DNA of 64,000 bases from Betaproteobacteria bacterium HGW-Betaproteobacteria-12 (GTDB taxonomy: Bacteria; Pseudomonadota; Gammaproteobacteria; Burkholderiales; Rhodocyclaceae), in assembly GCA_002842345.1 (NCBI GenBank), contig PHCU01000001.1, positions 20,906-84,905 on the forward strand. The letters run 5' to 3'. The notes below the pieces were generated by a model. That model did no database searches. It worked only from the letters and a program-made list of their open reading frames with translations, and was not told where the DNA came from. A program made the translations under genes and the position numbers. Shown here piece after piece: positions 50,311-58,537 of the stretch (positions within the stretch are counted from its first letter, which is position 1; the number at the start of each line of letters is the position of its first letter).

Positions 50311-50952
50311 TCAATCGACCGCCACCAACGCCTCTTCAGCGCGCCGCATGTCGATGTGCCCGGCAATCATTGCCGGAATTTGCTGCTCCAATCCCGTGCC
50401 CTTCCGGCAACCCAGCATCAGGTCGAGCAAACCATGCGTGAAGGCCCAAGTGTCACGGGCCGCCACCAGCGGGTCAATCCCGGAGCGCAACTTGCCCATT
50501 TCGCGAGCCTTCAGGTACAGGCACTCCATTTTCTCCAGGAACACCTGTACCGGTTGCCCGAGTTCGATCTGAACCACTGCAAATTCATCGACGTACTCGC
50601 AACGGGAAAGCATGATTTCGAAGACCGCGCGGACGCCCTCGCACTCTTCGATGACGCGAAAAAATTCGTTGATCGCGCTTTCTATGGCATCCAGCGGATT
50701 CTCGTAGCCATCACCAAAAAAGATGGCATCGGTACGTTCGACCATCGGCGCAAAGACTCCCTCGCGCATGGCGTAAAAAAGTTCAGCCTTGTCCTTGAAG
50801 TGCCAGTAGATAGCCCCCCGGCTGACCCCAGCCGCCTCGGCGATCCTTTCCAGGGATGAGCGGCTGACGCCGCGGGCGAAGAACACCGTACGCGCAGCCT
50901 GAATGATCGAGCGACGTGTTACCTCGGCTTCCTCCTTGGTTTTTCTCGCCAT
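50311..50952 (-). CDS. TetR/AcrR-family regulator
   Basis: A 213-aa regulator of the AcrR/TtgR type. The HTH is ARTVFFARGVSRSSLERIAEAAGVSRGAIYWHFKDKAELFYAMREGV, and the ligand domain of the TetR_C_2 type includes LSRCEYVDEFAVVQ. An AAGGAG site precedes the ATG. It is downstream of a hypothetical ORF and a TetR remnant that carries a near-identical N-terminus. Because motif A lies upstream of that trio, this protein is a candidate to bind the palindrome found before the beta-oxidation units; that is inference. AcrR-type proteins usually repress efflux genes, so the adjacent MFS is another possible target. Confidence 0.92.
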   Translation of the reverse strand: MARKTKEEAEVTRRSIIQAARTVFFARGVSRSSLERIAEAAGVSRGAIYWHFKDKAELFYAMREGVFAPMVERTDAIFFGDGYENPLDAIESAINEFFRVIEECEGVRAVFEIMLSRCEYVDEFAVVQIELGQPVQVFLEKMECLYLKAREMGKLRSGIDPLVAARDTWAFTHGLLDLMLGCRKGTGLEQQIPAMIAGHIDMRRAEEALVAVD

Positions 50953-50999
50953 AGATCTCCTTAAAACGGCATGTGCCCCACCTGTATTGGGCGCCAGTG

Positions 51000-51308
51000 C
51001 TATAGCCCGATGGCTGGATTTTCGGTGACGCCGTCGATCGCATCGATCACCAGCTGGCGCAACTTGTCGTCGCCTACTGAAGCCAACGCTTCTTCACAAT
51101 ATTTCCAGTTTGCGAGCCTGATCGTCGCCCCGGTCCGAATCGCCGCCGCGAAGCGGATTACCGCAAGGCGTTTGTGGCGCCGTTGTACGCTGTGTTCCAA
51201 GAGCGCGATTGCCGAGGTACGCGCTTGATATCTATCGTCTTCGGTGGCCTCGGCGACAATCGATTTTCGGATGCTGCGCTTCAGTTGACGAATTTCGCAA
51301 GGCGTCAT
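51000..51308 (-). CDS. Hypothetical protein (102 aa)
   Basis: A 102-aa ORF starting MTPCEIRQLKRSIRKSIVAEATEDDRYQARTSAIALLEHSVQRRHKRLAVIRFAAAIRTG, with a basic, helical N-terminal half and an acidic end (ALASVGDDKLRQLVIDAIDGVTENPAIGL). It is in the same frame as the TetR remnant just upstream, separated by one TGA and five codons, so it could be either a separate small gene or the continuation of a disrupted reading frame. No family is recognised, and its ribosome site is weak. Confidence 0.5.
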   Translation of the reverse strand: MTPCEIRQLKRSIRKSIVAEATEDDRYQARTSAIALLEHSVQRRHKRLAVIRFAAAIRTGATIRLANWKYCEEALASVGDDKLRQLVIDAIDGVTENPAIGL

Positions 51309-51323
51309 GGTCGGCTCGCCACA

Positions 51324-51479
51324 TCAAGGTACCGATACGGTGGTGGTCACAACCCCTGCAAGCTCGGCAATCTTTTCCAGCGAAGCACGACCGACGCCGC
51401 GCTCGAAGAAAACGGCACGCGCCGCAGCGATAAGCAAACGGCGCGTGCTCTCCGCGTCTTCCTGGGGTTTTCTGGCCAT
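51324..51479 (-). pseudogene. TetR-family N-terminal remnant
   Basis: Fifty-one codons start at an ATG with a strong AAAGGAGG site and read MARKPQEDAESTRRLLIAAARAVFFERGVGRASLEKIAELAGV. This is closely similar to the N-terminus of the intact TetR at 50311-50952 (MARKTKEEAEVTRRSIIQAARTVFFARGVSRSSLERIAEAAGV). Where the recognition helix should follow (SRGAIYWHF) it diverges to VTTTVSVP and stops. It is best explained as a duplicated regulator broken by an internal deletion. A functional micro-repressor is unlikely, because the recognition helix is missing. Confidence 0.7.
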
Positions 51480-51545
51480 ACGCCTCCTTTGAATGGTTGC
51501 AAACCTGGATAGGCAGCACGAAACCGCCAGCAACCATTACATATG

Positions 51546-51559
51546 GTATGTTACCACAC
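51546..51559. promoter_or_regulatory. Putative operator, motif A inside a larger palindrome at the TetR region
   Basis: GTATGTTACCACAC matches GTATGCTAGCATAC at 11 of 14 positions. It lies within ATATGGT-N10-ACCATAT, an inverted repeat with perfect 7-bp arms (51541-51564). It stands 67 bp before the TetR-remnant start, as expected for an autoregulated TetR promoter. Confidence 0.5.
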
Positions 51560-51565
51560 CATATA

Positions 51566-52600
51566 TCAAGGAGTACGCAAGCCACGCTCCCTGGCCATGG
51601 TGATGGCGGTATCTTCGATCATGTCTTCCTGCCCGCCGACCATGCCGCGCCGGCCCAGCTCGACCAGGATGTCGCGCGCCGGCACGCCGTACTTGACGGA
51701 AGCGCGCTTGGCGAACAGCAGGAAGGAGCCATAGACGCCGGCGTAGCCCAGGGTCAGCGCGTCGCGGTCGATGCGGATCGGGAAGTCCATGATCGGCACC
51801 ACCAGGTCTTCGGCGACGTCGGTGATCTTCGCCACATCCACCCCGGTCTCGATGCCCATCAGGCTGCACACGGCGATCAGCACTTCCATCGGCGTATTCC
51901 CCGCCCCGGCACCCAGCCCGGCGGCCGCGGCGTCGATGCGGGTGGCGCCGACTTCGATGGCGGCGATGGAGTTGGCGACGCCCATGGCCAGGTTGTGGTG
52001 GCCGTGGAAGCCGAGTTCGGTTTCCGGCTTCAGCGCCGCGCGCACCGCACCGAGGCGTTCCTTGACGCCGTCCGGCAGCAGATGGCCGGCCGAGTCGGTG
52101 ATGTAGATGCAGTTGGCGCCGTAGCTTTCCATCAGCTTGGCCTGCTTGACCAGGCCTTCCGGGCTGTTCATGTGGCTCATCATCAGGAAGCCGACGGTGT
52201 CCATGTCCAGCTTGCGGGCCATGGTGATGTGCTGTTCGGAGACATCAGCCTCGGTGCAGTGGGTGGCGACGCGGATAGTGTTGACGCCCAACTCGCGGGC
52301 CATCTTCAGGTGATCGACGGTGCCGATGCCGGGCAGCAGCAGGGCCGAGACCTTGGCCTGCTGCATCTTCGGGATCACGGCGCCCAGATATTCCTCGTCG
52401 GTATAGGCCGGGAAGCCGTAATTGACCGAGGAGCCGCCCAGGCCATCGCCGTGGGTGACTTCGATCAGCGGCACGCCGGCCGCATCGAGGCCGGTGGCGA
52501 TGCTGACCATCTGCTCGAGAGTCATCAGGTGACGCTTGGGATGCATGCCATCGCGCAGGGTCATGTCGTGGACGGTAATTTTCTTGCCTTTGACGGTCAT
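51566..52600 (-). CDS. dmpG: 4-hydroxy-2-oxovalerate aldolase
   Basis: A protein of about 344 aa of the DmpG/BphI/MhpE (HMGL-like) family. It opens [26 protein letters not shown] (catalytic Arg and Asp in TLRDGMH) and has [39 protein letters not shown], with the metal-binding His pair. It splits 4-hydroxy-2-oxovalerate to pyruvate and acetaldehyde with Mn2+, and channels acetaldehyde into the dehydrogenase encoded just upstream. The start is MTVKGKK at 52600. It is the third gene of the minus-strand hydratase-dehydrogenase-aldolase unit (CmtG step). Confidence 0.97.
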   Translation of the reverse strand: MTVKGKKITVHDMTLRDGMHPKRHLMTLEQMVSIATGLDAAGVPLIEVTHGDGLGGSSVNYGFPAYTDEEYLGAVIPKMQQAKVSALLLPGIGTVDHLKMARELGVNTIRVATHCTEADVSEQHITMARKLDMDTVGFLMMSHMNSPEGLVKQAKLMESYGANCIYITDSAGHLLPDGVKERLGAVRAALKPETELGFHGHHNLAMGVANSIAAIEVGATRIDAAAAGLGAGAGNTPMEVLIAVCSLMGIETGVDVAKITDVAEDLVVPIMDFPIRIDRDALTLGYAGVYGSFLLFAKRASVKYGVPARDILVELGRRGMVGGQEDMIEDTAITMARERGLRTP

Positions 52601-52616
52601 CTTGGTTTCTCCGTTT

Positions 52617-53564
52617 TCAGTGAGCGCCGCAGCCGGCCAGATTGGGGATACCGCTACTCGCCTTCGGTTCAAGGACCAGACGGCCGGCGAGGATCTCTTC
52701 GGCAAACATCTCGGCAGTACGCGCGCCGGCGGCAGTCATGATGTCGAGGTTGCCGGCATAGGTCGGCAGGAAGTCGCCGAGACCCTGCACTTCGAGGTAG
52801 ACCGAGACGCGGTTGCCGTCGAACACCGGGCCGTTGACCAGGCGGTAGCCGGGCACGTATTTCTGGACTTCGGCGATCATGCTCAGGATCGAGTCGGTGA
52901 TCCGCGCCTGGTCCGGCGTCGTTTCGGTCAGGCAGTGCACGGTGTCGCGCATGATCAGCGGCGGTTCGGCCGGGTTGATGATGATGATCGCCTTGCCCTG
53001 CTCGGCGCCGCCGACCTGCTCGATGGCGCTCGCCGTGGTGCGGGTGAATTCGTCGATGTTCTTGCGCGTGCCGGGGCCGGCGCTCTTCGAGCTGATGGTG
53101 GCGACGATCTCGCCGTACCTGACCTTCTGCACGCGGGAGATGGCGGCGACCATGGGGATGGTGGCCTGCCCGCCGCAGGTCACCATGTTGACGTTCATGG
53201 CCTTGCGCCCGACCAGTTCCCGGAGGTTGACCGGTGGCACGCAGAAGGGGCCGATGGCGGCCGGCGTCAGGTCAATCATCAGCACGCCCAGGGCGTTGAG
53301 CTTGCGGCTGTTCTCGGCATGGACGTAGGCAGAGGTGGCGTCGAAGGCGATCTGCACGCCATCGGCGAGGACGTGCGGCAGCAGGCCGTCGACGCCGTCT
53401 GACGCGACCTTGAGACCGAGCTCGGCGGCGCGCTTCAGGCCCTCCGATTCGGGGTCGATGCCGATCATCCAGACCGGGTCGAGGACGGGGCTGCGCTTGA
53501 GTTTGTAGAGCAGGTCGGTGCCGATGTTGCCGGGACCGATCAGCGCGCATTTGATTTTTTTCAT
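52617..53564 (-). CDS. Acetaldehyde dehydrogenase (acylating)
   Basis: A 315-aa enzyme of the DmpF/BphJ/MhpF family. It starts [23 protein letters not shown] (NAD-binding loop) and has the catalytic Cys in [19 protein letters not shown], plus the conserved [18 protein letters not shown]. It converts acetaldehyde, CoA and NAD+ to acetyl-CoA, and pairs physically with the aldolase encoded 16 bp downstream. It lies 30 bp after the hydratase gene. It corresponds to the last step (CmtH) of the p-cumate-type pathway. Confidence 0.97.
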   Translation of the reverse strand: MKKIKCALIGPGNIGTDLLYKLKRSPVLDPVWMIGIDPESEGLKRAAELGLKVASDGVDGLLPHVLADGVQIAFDATSAYVHAENSRKLNALGVLMIDLTPAAIGPFCVPPVNLRELVGRKAMNVNMVTCGGQATIPMVAAISRVQKVRYGEIVATISSKSAGPGTRKNIDEFTRTTASAIEQVGGAEQGKAIIIINPAEPPLIMRDTVHCLTETTPDQARITDSILSMIAEVQKYVPGYRLVNGPVFDGNRVSVYLEVQGLGDFLPTYAGNLDIMTAAGARTAEMFAEEILAGRLVLEPKASSGIPNLAGCGAH

Positions 53565-53594
53565 CTCATTCTCCGTAGGGATGGGGAAGCAGGC

Positions 53595-54407
53595 TCAGGC
53601 GAACAGGGCGCTGACCGTGCCCAGGCCGTCGATGCGGACATCGAAGCGGGCCGCTTCGCTGACCGCGACCATCGGCCCGAGGGCGCCGGTCAGGACGATG
53701 TCGCCGGCCTGCAGCGGGCGGCCGCAGCGGACCATGACGTCGGCCAGCCAGATCGCGGCGTTCAAGGGGCTGCCCAGGCAGGCCCGGCCGTTGCCGAGTG
53801 AAACGACCTCGTCACCGCGGCGCATTTCCATGGCGCAGGCGGTGAGATCGACATCGCCCAAGCGTACCGGCCGGCCGCCAAGGACGAACAGGCCGCTGGA
53901 GGCGTTGTCCGCCACCGTATCGACGAATTTGATGTTCCAGTTGGCGATGCGGCTGTCGACGATCTCGATGGCCGGCAGCGCATATTCCGTGGCACCGATA
54001 ATGTCGGCGTAGGTATGGCGTTCATGGGTCAGGTCGCGGCCGAGGACCAGCGCCACCTCGGCTTCGACCTTGGGCTGGATCAGCCGGCTGAGCGCCACCG
54101 GTTCGCCGTCGCCGACCGCCATGTCGGCGAACAGCATGCCGAAGTCGGGCTGATCGACGCCGAGTTGCGCCTGCACAGCCAGCGAGGTCAGGCCGATCTT
54201 GCGGCCGACCAGGCGGCGACCTTCGGCCAGCCAGGCCAGAGTATTGAGTTCCTGGACGGCATAGACAGCCTCGGCCGAGGTCGCCGCCAGGCGGTCGCGC
54301 AGCGGGGCGATTGGCTGCCGGCCGGCGTGGGCCGCCTTGAGCAGGGCAGCAGCGGATTCGGCGCTGAGCACCGCGTTTTGCTCCCCGGTGTTAACTGGAG
54401 TGGTCAT
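53595..54407 (-). CDS. 2-hydroxypenta-2,4-dienoate hydratase (2-keto-4-pentenoate hydratase)
   Basis: A protein of about 270 aa of the MhpD/DmpE/BphH family, with [46 protein letters not shown] (metal-binding Glu residues) and [13 protein letters not shown]. It adds water to 2-hydroxypenta-2,4-dienoate to give 4-hydroxy-2-oxovalerate for the aldolase downstream. The start is [11 protein letters not shown] at 54407, with an AGGAAAC site; the track ORF extends 55 codons upstream. It is the first gene of the minus-strand unit, with a CymR-type site 94 bp upstream (CmtF step). Confidence 0.95.
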   Translation of the reverse strand: MTTPVNTGEQNAVLSAESAAALLKAAHAGRQPIAPLRDRLAATSAEAVYAVQELNTLAWLAEGRRLVGRKIGLTSLAVQAQLGVDQPDFGMLFADMAVGDGEPVALSRLIQPKVEAEVALVLGRDLTHERHTYADIIGATEYALPAIEIVDSRIANWNIKFVDTVADNASSGLFVLGGRPVRLGDVDLTACAMEMRRGDEVVSLGNGRACLGSPLNAAIWLADVMVRCGRPLQAGDIVLTGALGPMVAVSEAARFDVRIDGLGTVSALFA

Positions 54408-54500
54408 AGTGTTTCCTTTCTTGGACGCAGCCGCCGTGACGTGGCATGAAGAGAGCGAGGACCGCTCGCCAGCCGTTGTGCAAACTCGAATAAAGTCTAG

Positions 54501-54522
54501 ATACAAACCGGCCGGTCTGTCC
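54501..54522. promoter_or_regulatory. CymR-type operator, hydratase side
   Basis: The arms ATACAAAC and GTCTGTCC, with a 6-bp spacer, agree with the cumate operator arms at 12 of 16 positions, with correct spacing. It includes the palindrome ACCGGCCGGT. It lies 94 bp upstream of the hydratase start. It is weaker than the other two sites. Confidence 0.45.
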
Positions 54523-54761
54523 ACAATTTTCAATATTCGCTGTTTCGAGCCAGCTGCATGGCCCCGGAACAATGATCGGACAGCCCCTCTTTATCCGCCG
54601 CCTCGAATGCAATGCCAGCACCAACAAAAGAAATTATTAGATAGTTAATTCAATTAATTAAGCAACGAAACCATCCGCCCAAATGGTCTCGAACCAGCGA
54701 GCCGCAAAAAAATCTCCTCAGCCCCGTTGACCTCGCTCCGCTTTGCCATTAAATTTCACAC

Positions 54762-54783
54762 CAACAGACCGTACTGTCTGTTT
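54762..54783. promoter_or_regulatory. CymR-type operator, Rieske side
   Basis: The arms CAACAGAC and GTCTGTTT with spacer CGTACT match the cumate operator (AAACAGAC, 6 bp, GTCTGTTT) at 15 of 16 arm positions. The inner GTAC makes the whole element almost a perfect palindrome. It is 157 bp before the dioxygenase start. Confidence 0.75.
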
Positions 54784-54939
54784 GTTTATACGAACAGCGA
54801 CAAGACTGAGCATCCGCAGAAAGCGACGACACGACGCAATCGGTGGGTATTGCATGACGCACGCGACAGAGAACACCTCCCGAACAACCGTCCCAACGGA
54901 CCAGGGAGAACTTTTTGGGCAAAACCAAAGGAGGACTAG

Positions 54940-56214
54940 ATGGGTGCATCAAATAACGACGTACTCGTGAGCAATGATGAGAAGCAAGGGCTTTTCAGGG
55001 TTGCTCGCAAGGCCTTTACCGATTCGGAGATCATCAAGGCCGAATACGAAGAGGTGTTCAACAAGTGCTGGCTGTATGTCGGCCATGAATCGGAAGTCGC
55101 CAAGAAAGGCGATTTCGTGCGGCGCATCGTCGCCAAGCGCAATCTCATTTTCAATCGCGACTCGACCGGCAAGGTCAATGCGTTCTTCAACACCTGCCCC
55201 CACCGCGGCGCCGAAGTCTGTCGCGAAGCCAAGGGCAACTCCAAGCACTTCACCTGCATGTACCACGGCTGGATTTTCAGCGCCGATGGCGAGCTGAAGA
55301 ACCTGCCGGGCAGCGAGCGCTACAGCGCCGATTTCAAGGAGCAGAAACGCGGCAATCTGGTGCCGGTGCCCCGCTTCGAAAACTACCGCGGCGTGTGCTT
55401 CGTCAATTTCGACCCGAATGCCTGCTCGCTGATCGACTACCTCGGCAACGCCAGGGAATATCTCGATCTGGTTCTCGACCAATCCTCCGACGGCATGACC
55501 ATCGTCAGCGGCCAACAGGATTACGCCATCCGGGCCAACTGGAAGCTGCTGGTTGAAAACAGCAACGACGGTTATCACGCGGCGATGACCCACGCCACCT
55601 ACCTCGACTACCTGGCCAACACGCACGCCAAGGGCAACGAGGTGGCGCTGAAGGGCGTCGGTCGCGAACTCGGCGGCGGTCATGCCGTCGTCGAATACAC
55701 CGCACCGTGGGGGCGCCCGATCGCCAACTGGATTCCGGTCTGGGGCGAGGAAGGCAAGGTGGAAATGGATCGCATCCATGCCCGCCTGGAGCAGGAGCAC
55801 GGCAAGGCCAAGGCCGATCGCATCTGCTTCAAGAACCGCAACCTGCTGATTTTCCCGAATCTGGTCATCAACGACATCATGGCCGTGACCTTCCGCACCT
55901 TCTACCCGCTGGCGCCGAACTACATGAACGTCAGCGGTTGGGCGCTGGCGCCGACCAACGAAACCGAGTGGGCACGCAAGTACCGCCTCAACAACTTCCT
56001 GGAATTCCTCGGCCCGGGCGGCTTTGCCACTCCCGACGACGTCGAGGCCCTCGAATCCTGCCAGGCGGGCTATGCCAACTCCCTGGAAAGCGGAGCCGAG
56101 TGGAACGACATCTCGAAGGGGATGGGGATGGATGCCATGTACGACGATGAAATCCAGATGCGTTCGTTCTGGAAAGAGTGGAATCGTCGCGTTCAAGACG
56201 TTGTTGCCAAATAA
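54940..56214 (+). CDS. Rieske ring-hydroxylating dioxygenase, alpha subunit (CmtAb-like)
   Basis: A 424-aa oxygenase subunit. The Rieske centre is [11 protein letters not shown]...FTCMYHGW (C-x-H...C-x2-H, about residues 85-110). The mononuclear iron site is in [16 protein letters not shown] (bridging Asp and two His, about residue 207). It adds O2 across the ring of an aromatic acid to make a cis-dihydrodiol, using electrons from the reductase and Rieske ferredoxin encoded downstream. The length and surrounding genes point to p-cumate 2,3-dioxygenase (CmtAb) or a close relative. It is the first gene of the nine-gene plus-strand unit. Substrate not proven. Confidence 0.95.
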   Translation: MGASNNDVLVSNDEKQGLFRVARKAFTDSEIIKAEYEEVFNKCWLYVGHESEVAKKGDFVRRIVAKRNLIFNRDSTGKVNAFFNTCPHRGAEVCREAKGNSKHFTCMYHGWIFSADGELKNLPGSERYSADFKEQKRGNLVPVPRFENYRGVCFVNFDPNACSLIDYLGNAREYLDLVLDQSSDGMTIVSGQQDYAIRANWKLLVENSNDGYHAAMTHATYLDYLANTHAKGNEVALKGVGRELGGGHAVVEYTAPWGRPIANWIPVWGEEGKVEMDRIHARLEQEHGKAKADRICFKNRNLLIFPNLVINDIMAVTFRTFYPLAPNYMNVSGWALAPTNETEWARKYRLNNFLEFLGPGGFATPDDVEALESCQAGYANSLESGAEWNDISKGMGMDAMYDDEIQMRSFWKEWNRRVQDVVAK

Positions 56215-56225
56215 GGAGAGCCGAC

Positions 56226-56711
56226 ATGAGTTTGCCGACTCGTAGTGAAGTTGAGGATTTTCTGTTTTTCGAGGCCGACCTGCTCGACAACTGGCAACTG
56301 AAGGACTGGTTGAAGTTGTACACCCAGGACTGCGAATACCAGGTTCCGTCCACCGACCTGCCCAAGGGCGCCGATCCGGAGCACAACCTGTTCTATATCG
56401 CCGACGATTTCACGCGCCTGGAACAGCGCGTGATCCGCCTGGGCAAGAAGACGATGTGGTCCGAGTATCCGCGCTCCAAGCTCCGTCACCTGGTCAGCAA
56501 TGTCCGCGTGCTGGGCATGGAAGGAGATGACATCACGGTCAAGGCCAACTTCGCGGTTTATCGCACCAAGTGGGAAAACACCGACCTCTACGTGGGTAGC
56601 TACGACTACATCCTGCGCCGGGAGGCCGATGGCCTGAAGATCCGCAAGAAGCGTTGCACGCTCGATCTCGACGGCCTGCGTCCGCAAGGCCGCGTCAGCA
56701 TCCTGCTGTAA
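56226..56711 (+). CDS. Rieske ring-hydroxylating dioxygenase, beta subunit (CmtAc-like)
   Basis: A protein of about 161 aa of the SnoaL/NTF2-like ring-hydroxylating beta family. It begins SEVEDFLFFEADLLDNWQLKDWLKLYTQDCEYQVPSTD, and the middle RHLVSNVRVLG and C-terminal IRKKRCTLDLDGL are typical. It supports the alpha subunit in an alpha3beta3 oxygenase and has no redox centre. The start ATG 56226 lies behind an AAGGAGAG site, 11 bp after the alpha stop. It pairs with the alpha subunit as CmtAc does with CmtAb. Confidence 0.94.
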   Translation: MSLPTRSEVEDFLFFEADLLDNWQLKDWLKLYTQDCEYQVPSTDLPKGADPEHNLFYIADDFTRLEQRVIRLGKKTMWSEYPRSKLRHLVSNVRVLGMEGDDITVKANFAVYRTKWENTDLYVGSYDYILRREADGLKIRKKRCTLDLDGLRPQGRVSILL

Positions 56712-56726
56712 GTCCTGGTGCCATGA

Positions 56727-56750
56727 GGGGCTGGCGGCATCGCCAGTCCC
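56727..56750. terminator. Intra-operon hairpin after beta subunit gene
   Basis: A 10-bp stem (GGGGCTGGCG with CGCCAGTCCC, one G-T pair) around a 4-base GCAT loop starts 15 bp after the beta-subunit stop. No T-run follows. It is probably an mRNA-stability or attenuation element, lowering downstream expression or protecting the alpha-beta message. Confidence 0.5.
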
Positions 56751-56788
56751 TCGTTCGCCGAAACCTGATCTCGCTGGGAAACTTGCCC

Positions 56789-57691
56789 GTGAAACTTCCA
56801 TTCCGCTACGAAAAACTCGGCTATGCCGCGCTCAATGTCACGAATCTCGATCGCTCGGTCGCCTTCTATCGGGATCTGTTAGGCCTGGACCTGGTCGAGC
56901 AAACCGACACCGTCGCCTATCTCCGTTGCTCGTCGGACCATCACAACCTGATGCTCTACAAGGCCGAAACCGCCGGCCTGAAACGCGTGGCCAACAAGCT
57001 GGCATCGCCGGAGGACCTGACCAGGGCCTACGAACACTATCTCGCCGAAGGCCTCCACCCGGCCTGGATCAGCATGGAGGAATGCCATGCCCTGAAGCAG
57101 GGCCCGACCTTCCGCGTCCGCGAGCCGCAATCCGGCGTCCTCTTCGAGTGTTACGAGCAGATGACCCACATGGCACTGCCCTTCAAGGCGGCGCTGACCA
57201 AGATTGCCCGCATCGGGCACGTCGTCGTCGGCTCGGCGCATTACGAGCGGGCCGTTCATAACCTGAACACCATATTCAACTTCGCCATATCCGACTACGT
57301 CGAAGGCAAGTTCTCGTGGATGCGCTGCTTCCCGAACCCGCTGCACCACACCTTCGCGATCGGCAACAGCGACCGCAACCACCTGCACCATGTCAACTTC
57401 ATGGTCACCGACATCGACGACATCGGCAAGGCGCTGAATCGCATGCAGAAGGCCGGCATCGAGGTCGTCTTCGGGCCAGGCCGCCACCTGCCCTCGACCT
57501 CGATCTTCCTGTATTTCCTCGACCCGGACGGCCTGACCATCGAATTCAGCTTCGGCATGGAAGAACTGCCGGAAGCCACCGCCCGCCAGCCGCGCATGCT
57601 CGAGATGCATCCCAACACGATGGACATCTGGGGCAGCTCGCCGAAGGAACGCTTCGGCAAGGGCGGGGAAATCGAGGCAGACCATGGCTGA
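56789..57691 (+). CDS. Extradiol ring-cleavage dioxygenase (CmtC-like, VOC fold)
   Basis: A type I extradiol dioxygenase of about 300 aa. The N-terminal module starts YEKLGYAALNVTNLDRSVAFYRDLLGLDLVE. The catalytic module carries the three iron ligands: His in ARIGHVVVGS, His in NRNHLHHVNFMVTDIDDI and Glu in DGLTIEFSFGMEEL. It opens a catechol-type ring next to one hydroxyl. The likely start is GTG 56789, giving the usual length; the track ORF begins 45 codons earlier inside the beta-subunit gene. By position it is 2,3-dihydroxy-p-cumate 3,4-dioxygenase or similar. Its end overlaps the SDR start by 8 bp. Confidence 0.92.
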   Translation: MKLPFRYEKLGYAALNVTNLDRSVAFYRDLLGLDLVEQTDTVAYLRCSSDHHNLMLYKAETAGLKRVANKLASPEDLTRAYEHYLAEGLHPAWISMEECHALKQGPTFRVREPQSGVLFECYEQMTHMALPFKAALTKIARIGHVVVGSAHYERAVHNLNTIFNFAISDYVEGKFSWMRCFPNPLHHTFAIGNSDRNHLHHVNFMVTDIDDIGKALNRMQKAGIEVVFGPGRHLPSTSIFLYFLDPDGLTIEFSFGMEELPEATARQPRMLEMHPNTMDIWGSSPKERFGKGGEIEADHG

Positions 57692-58454
57692 GGCAAAAAA
57701 ACGCCTGAACGGCCAGGTGGCTGTCGTCACCGGTGCCGCCCACGGCATCGGCCTGGCCATCTCCCATCAACTGGCAGCCGAGGGCGCCCGGGTGGTAATG
57801 GCCGATGTTCTCGACGAGGCGATCAACGCCTCGGCCGCCGCAGTCAAGGCAGCGAGCGGCATGGATACGCTCGCCTGGGTCGGCGATCTGTCGCAGGAAG
57901 AAACCGTGGCCGAACTGCTCGCGGCGACGCGCCGCACCTTCGGCCCGGCCGCCATCCTGATCAACAACGCCGGCGGCGGCGTCATCCGTCCCTTCCTCGA
58001 GCACACCCCGGAAACGCTGCGCGCCACCATTGACCGTAACCTGTGGACCGCGCTTTGGTGCTGCCGGATGTTCATCCCCGGCATGCTCGACATGGCCTAT
58101 GGCCGTATCGTCAATATCGGTGCCGATTCGGTGCGCAACGGCCTGTGGCAACACGCTGCCTACAACGCCGCCAAGGGCGGGGTGCACGGACTGACCAGCG
58201 GCCTGGCCCGGGAATTTGCCGGCAACGGGATCACCGTCAACACCGTCGCGCCCTGTGCCGTACGTACTGCCGCCCTCGATCATGTCGAGAAGGTCAATCC
58301 GGCATTCGCCAGCCAGGTACTGGGTGTCATCCCGCTGGGGCGCGCCGGCGAAGTCGACGAGATCGCCAGCATGACGGTGTACCTGGCCGGGCCGGAGGCT
58401 TCCTTCGTCACCGGCCAGGTGATCAGCGTCAACGGCGGCAGCACGATGCTCTAG
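57684..58454 (+). CDS. cis-dihydrodiol dehydrogenase, SDR family (CmtB-like)
   Basis: A 256-aa SDR with VVTGAAHGIGLAISHQLAAEGARVV, the NNAGGG motif, catalytic Ser in NIGADSVRNG, Tyr and Lys in AAYNAAKGGVHGL, and a C-terminal PEASFVTGQVISVNGG. It would oxidise the cis-dihydrodiol made by the Rieske oxygenase back to a catechol with NAD+. It overlaps the extradiol gene by 8 bp, a sign of coupling. It corresponds to 2,3-dihydroxy-2,3-dihydro-p-cumate dehydrogenase in the cmt series. Confidence 0.92.
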   Translation: MAEAKKRLNGQVAVVTGAAHGIGLAISHQLAAEGARVVMADVLDEAINASAAAVKAASGMDTLAWVGDLSQEETVAELLAATRRTFGPAAILINNAGGGVIRPFLEHTPETLRATIDRNLWTALWCCRMFIPGMLDMAYGRIVNIGADSVRNGLWQHAAYNAAKGGVHGLTSGLAREFAGNGITVNTVAPCAVRTAALDHVEKVNPAFASQVLGVIPLGRAGEVDEIASMTVYLAGPEASFVTGQVISVNGGSTML

Positions 58455-58537
58455 ACACGATGACAACGCGAACTCCCCAGCCCACCCCCAGCCCCGCGGC
58501 AAGCGTGGCGCCCCCCTCCCCCGGGCGAGATGAGCGG

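Larger units (their letters stand above)
54408..54939. promoter_or_regulatory. Divergent regulatory region of the aromatic pathway
   Basis: This 532-bp gap separates the divergent hydratase and Rieske units. I find no convincing gene; the short ORFs at 54727-54970 have no domain or ribosome site. It holds two inverted repeats of CymR-operator type, one near each unit (54501-54522 and 54762-54783), and an AT-rich centre around 54620-54665. Confidence 0.7.

Noticed and set aside
51497-52741. 414-aa plus-strand ORF
   Set aside because: It is antisense to the well-recognised 4-hydroxy-2-oxovalerate aldolase.
54949-56196. 415-aa minus-strand ORF
   Set aside because: It is antisense to the Rieske alpha subunit, which carries both iron-site motifs.
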